Below are positions 4,891-8,400 of a stretch of DNA of 8,400 nt, piece after piece. Origin of the DNA: Saprospiraceae bacterium (GTDB lineage: Bacteria; Bacteroidota; Bacteroidia; Chitinophagales; Saprospiraceae); assembly GCA_020628755.1 (NCBI GenBank), contig JAHDEQ010000115.1, positions 1 through 8,400 on the forward strand, in the 5' to 3' direction. A model generated the notes under the pieces. That model was given only the letters and a program-made list of their open reading frames with translations, did not search any database and was not told where the DNA came from. A program made the translations under genes and the position numbers. Every line of letters starts with the position of its first letter. The first letter of the stretch is position 1.

Positions 4891-5865
4891 TTAAATCAAT
4901 CCCTCATTTATCAGATCGTGCAAATGCACAATTCCTACATAGTTTTGTTGGTCATTTACTACAACGATTTGAGTGATACTATTGGTACGCATGACATCCA
5001 AAGCTTTTACGGCGAGGGCTTGCTCATTAATAGTTTTGGGGTGAGGAGACATAATGTCTTTGGCGAGTAAGGAAGATGTATCTGTATTTTCGGTGAGCAT
5101 TCGGCGCAAGTCACCATCTGTAATGATACCAATGACTTGGTATGCTTTGTTGAGAACAACTGCTGCGCCGAGTCGTTTAGAAGTCATTTCTAAAATAACA
5201 GCTTGTAAATTATCATCCTCATCAACTTTCGGTTTTTCGTTATTGGGATATAAATCATAGACTCTCAAATACAATTGTTTGCCTAGTGCGCCTCCTGGGT
5301 GAAATTGTGCAAAATCAGAAGGACTAAATCCACGCAAAGCTAACAATGCAGTGGCAAGGGCATCGCCCATTGCCATTTGGGCGGTAGTACTCGCAGTAGG
5401 GGCAAGGTTATTTGGGTCTGCTTCTTCAGGAATAGGAGTGTGCAGCAGAAAATCGGCTCGCTTGGCCAAATAAGACTTTGAATTGCTCGTCATGCCTATC
5501 AACTGACTACCCAATGATTTTAGAAAAGGAATGAGGACTTTGATTTCGGGAGTTTCGCCACTTTTAGAGATACATAATAATATATCATTGCTTTGTATCA
5601 TACCCAAATCGCCATGAATAGCGTCGGCCGCATGCATGAACAATGCAGGCGTACCTGTAGAATTGAGGGTTGCGGCTATTTTTTGAGCGATGATAGCACT
5701 TTTACCAATACCCGTAATGACAACTCGGCCATTTGATTCAAAAATAGATTGTACGCAATTGCAGAAGCCATCGTCAATCGTTTCAATCAAACGATTGAGC
5801 GCTTGCGCTTCTATTTGTAAGGTTTTAATAGCAATTTTTTTGACCAATTCATTGTTGTTTTGCAT
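4891..5865 (-). CDS. kdsD: D-arabinose-5-phosphate isomerase (KpsF/GutQ/KdsD family)
   Basis: Cytoplasmic aldose-ketose isomerase converting D-ribulose 5-phosphate to D-arabinose 5-phosphate, the first committed step toward Kdo for lipopolysaccharide or capsule. The 324 residues show the standard layout: an N-terminal SIS sugar-isomerase domain (about 35-185) and two CBS domains (about 210-265 and 272-324). Family active-site residues are all present: K55 in GIGKS, H84 in HGDLG, E107 in SGETPE, E148 in PEEADPNN and H189 in FHPGGALGK. They correspond to K59, H88, E111, E152 and H193 of the E. coli enzyme with a constant offset of four. The length equals the usual 320-330 residues and nothing is missing. 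It is first in a likely operon with the downstream peptidase and is divergent from recQ, a pairing I recall as common in Bacteroidota. A TAAATTTG -7 box lies 23 bp upstream of the ATG. Confidence 0.95.
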   Translation of the reverse strand: MQNNNELVKKIAIKTLQIEAQALNRLIETIDDGFCNCVQSIFESNGRVVITGIGKSAIIAQKIAATLNSTGTPALFMHAADAIHGDLGMIQSNDILLCISKSGETPEIKVLIPFLKSLGSQLIGMTSNSKSYLAKRADFLLHTPIPEEADPNNLAPTASTTAQMAMGDALATALLALRGFSPSDFAQFHPGGALGKQLYLRVYDLYPNNEKPKVDEDDNLQAVILEMTSKRLGAAVVLNKAYQVIGIITDGDLRRMLTENTDTSSLLAKDIMSPHPKTINEQALAVKALDVMRTNSITQIVVVNDQQNYVGIVHLHDLINEGLI

Positions 5866-5887
5866 TATTCTTTTATTTTTACAGTCC

Positions 5888-5895
5888 CAAATTTA
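5888..5895 (-). promoter_or_regulatory. kdsD promoter -7 element (TAAATTTG)
   Basis: Exact match to the Bacteroidota -7 consensus on the minus strand, 23 bp ahead of the kdsD start codon, giving a very short leader. The nearest TTG upstream (complement of 5921-5923) is 25 bp away, slightly beyond the usual 17-23 spacing, so the -33 element is uncertain. Confidence 0.55.
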
Positions 5896-6034
5896 CAATC
5901 TAAATTAACTGTGAGAAAAACAATACCCTTCCAAAGCTGTTAGTGTAGTGATTTTGTTGGTTTTAATGACCATAAATATTCGCACTGCGGACCATTTTCT
6001 CCTTTTTCAATTGTTAAAAAACCAATAAGATTGC

Positions 6035-6074
6035 GAAAGTATTGCCTCGAATTGAAAATTACTATAATACTTTC
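6035..6074. repeat. Inverted repeat upstream of recQ
   Basis: GAAAGTATT (6035-6043) and AATACTTTC (6066-6074) are exact 9-bp reverse complements separated by 22 bp. Neither direction is followed by a T-run, so it is not a terminator. It may be a paired protein site or chance in A/T-rich DNA. Confidence 0.4.
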
Positions 6075-6090
6075 AAAAAAAATATTAAAT

Positions 6091-6105
6091 TAGAGCAATG
6101 CTCTA
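6091..6105. repeat. Compact dyad TAGAGC-AAT-GCTCTA upstream of recQ
   Basis: Perfect 6-bp arms around a 3-nt centre, standing out as the most G/C-rich spot in its surroundings and lying 139 bp before the recQ start. Suits a small dimeric regulator site or a leader hairpin; the function is unknown. Confidence 0.4.
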
Positions 6106-6244
6106 TTATAAAAAAAAGTGCATTACAAATTGTCGCAATTTTTTCAATTTTGAATTATGAGAGGCATATAACAAAGTCTCAAGACCGACAATTCATGGTG
6201 CGCATTTTAAAAATATACTCATTAATCAAGAATTGAGATAGAGA

Positions 6245-8400
6245 ATGATAGCTATTAATGAACAATTACACCAAGCCCTAAAAAAACACTTTGGATTTGA
6301 TAAATTCAAAGGAAACCAAGAGAAAATTATTCAAAGTGTTTTAGAGGGCAAAGACACTTTTGTCATCATGCCTACAGGTGGTGGCAAGTCCCTTTGTTAC
6401 CAACTTCCTGCTTTGATGATGGAAGGAACGGCCATTGTTATTTCGCCGCTTATTGCGTTGATGAAAAATCAAGTGGACTCGATTAGAGGCTATAGCGATA
6501 CGGACGACGTGGCGCACTTCCTCAACTCTTCTTTGACCAAGGTTCAAATGAAAAAGGTCAAACAAGACATCACTGATGGTAAGACCAAAATACTTTTTAT
6601 TGCTCCTGAAACGCTTACCAAGGACGAAAATATTTCCTTTTTTCAAGAAGTCAATATTTCTTTTGTAGCTGTTGATGAAGCACACTGTATATCCGAGTGG
6701 GGGCACGATTTTCGTCCCGAATATCGTCGTATCAAGACTATGATTGATGATATTGGACGCAATATTCCAGTTATTGCTCTTACTGCTACCGCTACTCCTA
6801 AAGTACAATCCGATATTGTCAAAAACCTTGATATGGAGGAGGTTAATGAATTTATATCTTCTTTCAATCGGGACAATTTGTACTACGAAGTTCGTCCTAA
6901 AGGTAAAAAGGAACAGACCATCAGGAGTATTGTACAGATTATAAAAGGAATGTCTGGCAAATCGGGGATTATTTATGTACAAAGTCGCAAGTCAACGGAA
7001 GAAATAGCCAAGGTTTTATTGGTAAATGATATCAAAGCTGCTCCTTACCATGCGGGTTTAGATGCCAAAACCCGCAGCAAAACACAGGATAATTTCTTGA
7101 TGGAAGAAATAGATGTCATTGTAGCAACTATTGCCTTCGGAATGGGAATTGACAAACCCGATGTACGCTTTGTTATACATTATGACATTGCCAAAAGTAT
7201 TGAAAATTATTATCAGGAGACTGGCCGAGGAGGACGTGATGGATTGGAAGGAAATTGCTATGCTTTTTATTCCTATAAAGACATCGTAAAACTCGAAAAA
7301 TTCTTGCGAGACAAACCTGTTTCGGAGCGTGAAATGAGCGCACAACTCATGCAAGAAATCATGGCTTATTGTGAAACGACCTCTTGTCGTCGGCAGTTTT
7401 TATTGCATTATTTTGGAGAGTCCTATGACGACAAAAAATGCAATAATATGTGTGACAATTGTCGCTACCCCAAAGAAAAAATTGAGGTACAAGACGAAAT
7501 GCACCAAGCTCTGCGAGCCATTGATGATTTAAATGAAAACTATCAAATCAAATTGATAGTGGAGTTTTTGTCAGGCAAGCCTACCAAAGAAATGTCAGAT
7601 TTTAAATTTGACCAAAAACCACTTTTTGGTATTGGTAAAGAAAAGGACAAAACGTTTTGGAATTCCGTTTTGCGCCAGTCTATCTTACACAACTTCGTTT
7701 ATAAGGATATTGAAAATTATGGTCTGCTCAAACTAACGGATAAGGGGAGAGATTTTATCGAAAACCCATTTCCAATTCAGATTCCACTCAACCACAACTA
7801 TGACAATGTTGTAGCCGATATGCAGGTTTCAACGGGCAAAACAGCAGTTTTGGACAAGGCACTTATGTCTATGCTGAAAGACTTGCGCCGAGCTATTGCA
7901 AAACAAAAAAATATTCCGCCTTTTGTTATTTTTCAAGACCCTTCTTTGGAGGACATGGCGGCGCATTATCCTGTCACGATGGACGAAATGGCCAATATCT
8001 CAGGCGTAAGCAAGGGAAAAGCCTTGCGTTATGCCAAGCCATTTATTGAGTTGATTGGCCGCTATGTAGAAGAAAATGATATTGACCGACCTAACGATTT
8101 TGTGGTCAAGCAGGTTGCTAATCGTTCCAAAATGAAAGTCAATATTATACAAGGTATTGATCGCAAACTTCCTTTGGATGACATCGCAAGTTCCAATCAT
8201 ATCTCTATGGAAGATTTGTACGAAGAACTCGATGCAATTGTCAACTCAGGTACAAAAGTCAATTTGGATTATTTTATCGAAGAAAATGTAGATGAATATT
8301 CGCGCGACGATATTTATGATTACTTTATGGAGGCCGAAAACGACTCTGTTGACGAAGCCTTAGCTGAACTCCACGAAGACGACATTACCAAAGAAGAAAT
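6245..8400 (+). CDS. recQ: ATP-dependent DNA helicase RecQ (3' end beyond the window)
   Basis: 3'-5' superfamily 2 DNA helicase for recombination and stalled-fork repair in the nucleoid. The window shows 718 codons with no stop and probably only the last few are missing. Motifs in order: motif 0 with Q25 in FGFDKFKGNQ, Walker A PTGGGKS (43-49), motif II DEAHCISEWGHDFRPEY (144-160), whose tail is the RecQ aromatic-rich loop, motif III ALTATAT (178-184), motif IV IIYVQSRKS (242-250), and motifs V-VI VATIAFGMGIDKPDVRF to QETGRGGRDG (293-333). The zinc-binding cysteines are 381, 399, 403 and 406, followed by the RQC winged helix (about 412-512), an HRDC domain (about 534-612) and a helical acidic C-terminus resembling the helix-turn-helix tail of Bacteroidota and Bacillus RecQ. 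All catalytic motifs are intact. The ATG at 6245 is fixed by an in-frame TAG at 6239-6241. Confidence 0.96.
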   Translation, partial: MIAINEQLHQALKKHFGFDKFKGNQEKIIQSVLEGKDTFVIMPTGGGKSLCYQLPALMMEGTAIVISPLIALMKNQVDSIRGYSDTDDVAHFLNSSLTKVQMKKVKQDITDGKTKILFIAPETLTKDENISFFQEVNISFVAVDEAHCISEWGHDFRPEYRRIKTMIDDIGRNIPVIALTATATPKVQSDIVKNLDMEEVNEFISSFNRDNLYYEVRPKGKKEQTIRSIVQIIKGMSGKSGIIYVQSRKSTEEIAKVLLVNDIKAAPYHAGLDAKTRSKTQDNFLMEEIDVIVATIAFGMGIDKPDVRFVIHYDIAKSIENYYQETGRGGRDGLEGNCYAFYSYKDIVKLEKFLRDKPVSEREMSAQLMQEIMAYCETTSCRRQFLLHYFGESYDDKKCNNMCDNCRYPKEKIEVQDEMHQALRAIDDLNENYQIKLIVEFLSGKPTKEMSDFKFDQKPLFGIGKEKDKTFWNSVLRQSILHNFVYKDIENYGLLKLTDKGRDFIENPFPIQIPLNHNYDNVVADMQVSTGKTAVLDKALMSMLKDLRRAIAKQKNIPPFVIFQDPSLEDMAAHYPVTMDEMANISGVSKGKALRYAKPFIELIGRYVEENDIDRPNDFVVKQVANRSKMKVNIIQGIDRKLPLDDIASSNHISMEDLYEELDAIVNSGTKVNLDYFIEENVDEYSRDDIYDYFMEAENDSVDEALAELHEDDITKEE

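Larger units (their letters stand above)
5866..6244. other. 379-bp divergent non-coding region between kdsD and recQ
   Basis: A/T-rich spacer that must hold both outward promoters. The kdsD-side -7 box is clear. For recQ I see only CAATTTTG at 6145-6152, one base from TAnnTTTG but without a correctly spaced TTG. The recQ-proximal half holds several short inverted repeats (6035-6074, 6091-6105, 6127-6141). No RNA gene or credible protein is seen; a 64-codon plus-strand frame at 6042-6236 starts with TTG and has no recognisable content. Confidence 0.6.

Noticed and set aside
6042..6236. 64-codon plus-strand reading frame directly ahead of recQ
   Set aside because: It needs a TTG start, has A/T-driven composition (many Ile, Lys, Asn), shows no recognisable motif and overlaps three inverted repeats. 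Treated as non-coding.
6341..6982. 213-codon minus-strand reading frame
   Set aside because: Lies entirely opposite the helicase core of recQ, whose motifs I, II and III are in the plus frame. A shadow frame.
1..8400. CRISPR array, tRNA or rRNA gene, insertion sequence, toxin-antitoxin or defence module
   Set aside because: Looked for on both strands; no regularly spaced direct repeats, no cloverleaf, no transposase or nuclease genes. All recognised genes are housekeeping or regulatory.

Overview
The window reads as a low-GC Bacteroidota chromosome, probably from a free-living, Cytophaga- or Flavobacterium-like lineage. Three things support this. The start codons lack clear Shine-Dalgarno sequences and have A/T-rich leaders. 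Several upstream regions carry the TAnnTTTG -7 element typical of the phylum. The protein families (short ECF sigma factor, RecQ with a GRGGRDG motif VI, 602-residue acyl-CoA dehydrogenase) have a Bacteroidota flavour. The assignment rests on remembered family features, not on a database search.

Layout: five genes lie on the minus strand and one on the plus strand. Reading the minus strand from right to left, kdsD (D-arabinose-5-phosphate isomerase, 4891-5865) is followed after 19 bp by a membrane-anchored LAS-type metallopeptidase (3906-4871), which looks like a two-gene cell-envelope operon. A non-coding stretch of about 630 bp follows. It is rich in inverted repeats and holds two Bacteroidota-type promoters. 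Then come an ECF sigma factor (2769-3275), a MarR-family regulator (2211-2660) closed by a strong terminator, and a long-chain acyl-CoA dehydrogenase (202-2010), also closed by a terminator. On the plus strand, recQ (6245 to beyond 8400) diverges from kdsD across a 379-bp gap and runs off the right edge of the window.

The genes are ordinary: one Kdo/LPS precursor enzyme, one cell-wall hydrolase, one fatty-acid beta-oxidation enzyme, one DNA-repair helicase and two transcription factors. I found no mobile element, CRISPR array, toxin pair, defence island or clearly new multi-gene system. The non-coding DNA is the interesting part. The acyl-CoA dehydrogenase promoter is bracketed by two identical dyads 53 bp apart. 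The marR promoter is followed by a near-perfect 38-bp palindrome. The sigma-factor -7 element sits inside a perfect 13+2+13 palindrome, and a degenerate relative of that box lies at the marR promoter. A further pair of GTTTAnTAAAC dyads surrounds an orphan promoter in the 630-bp gap. These suggest a densely regulated sigma/marR/acyl-CoA dehydrogenase cluster. All promoter and operator calls are sequence-pattern inferences.
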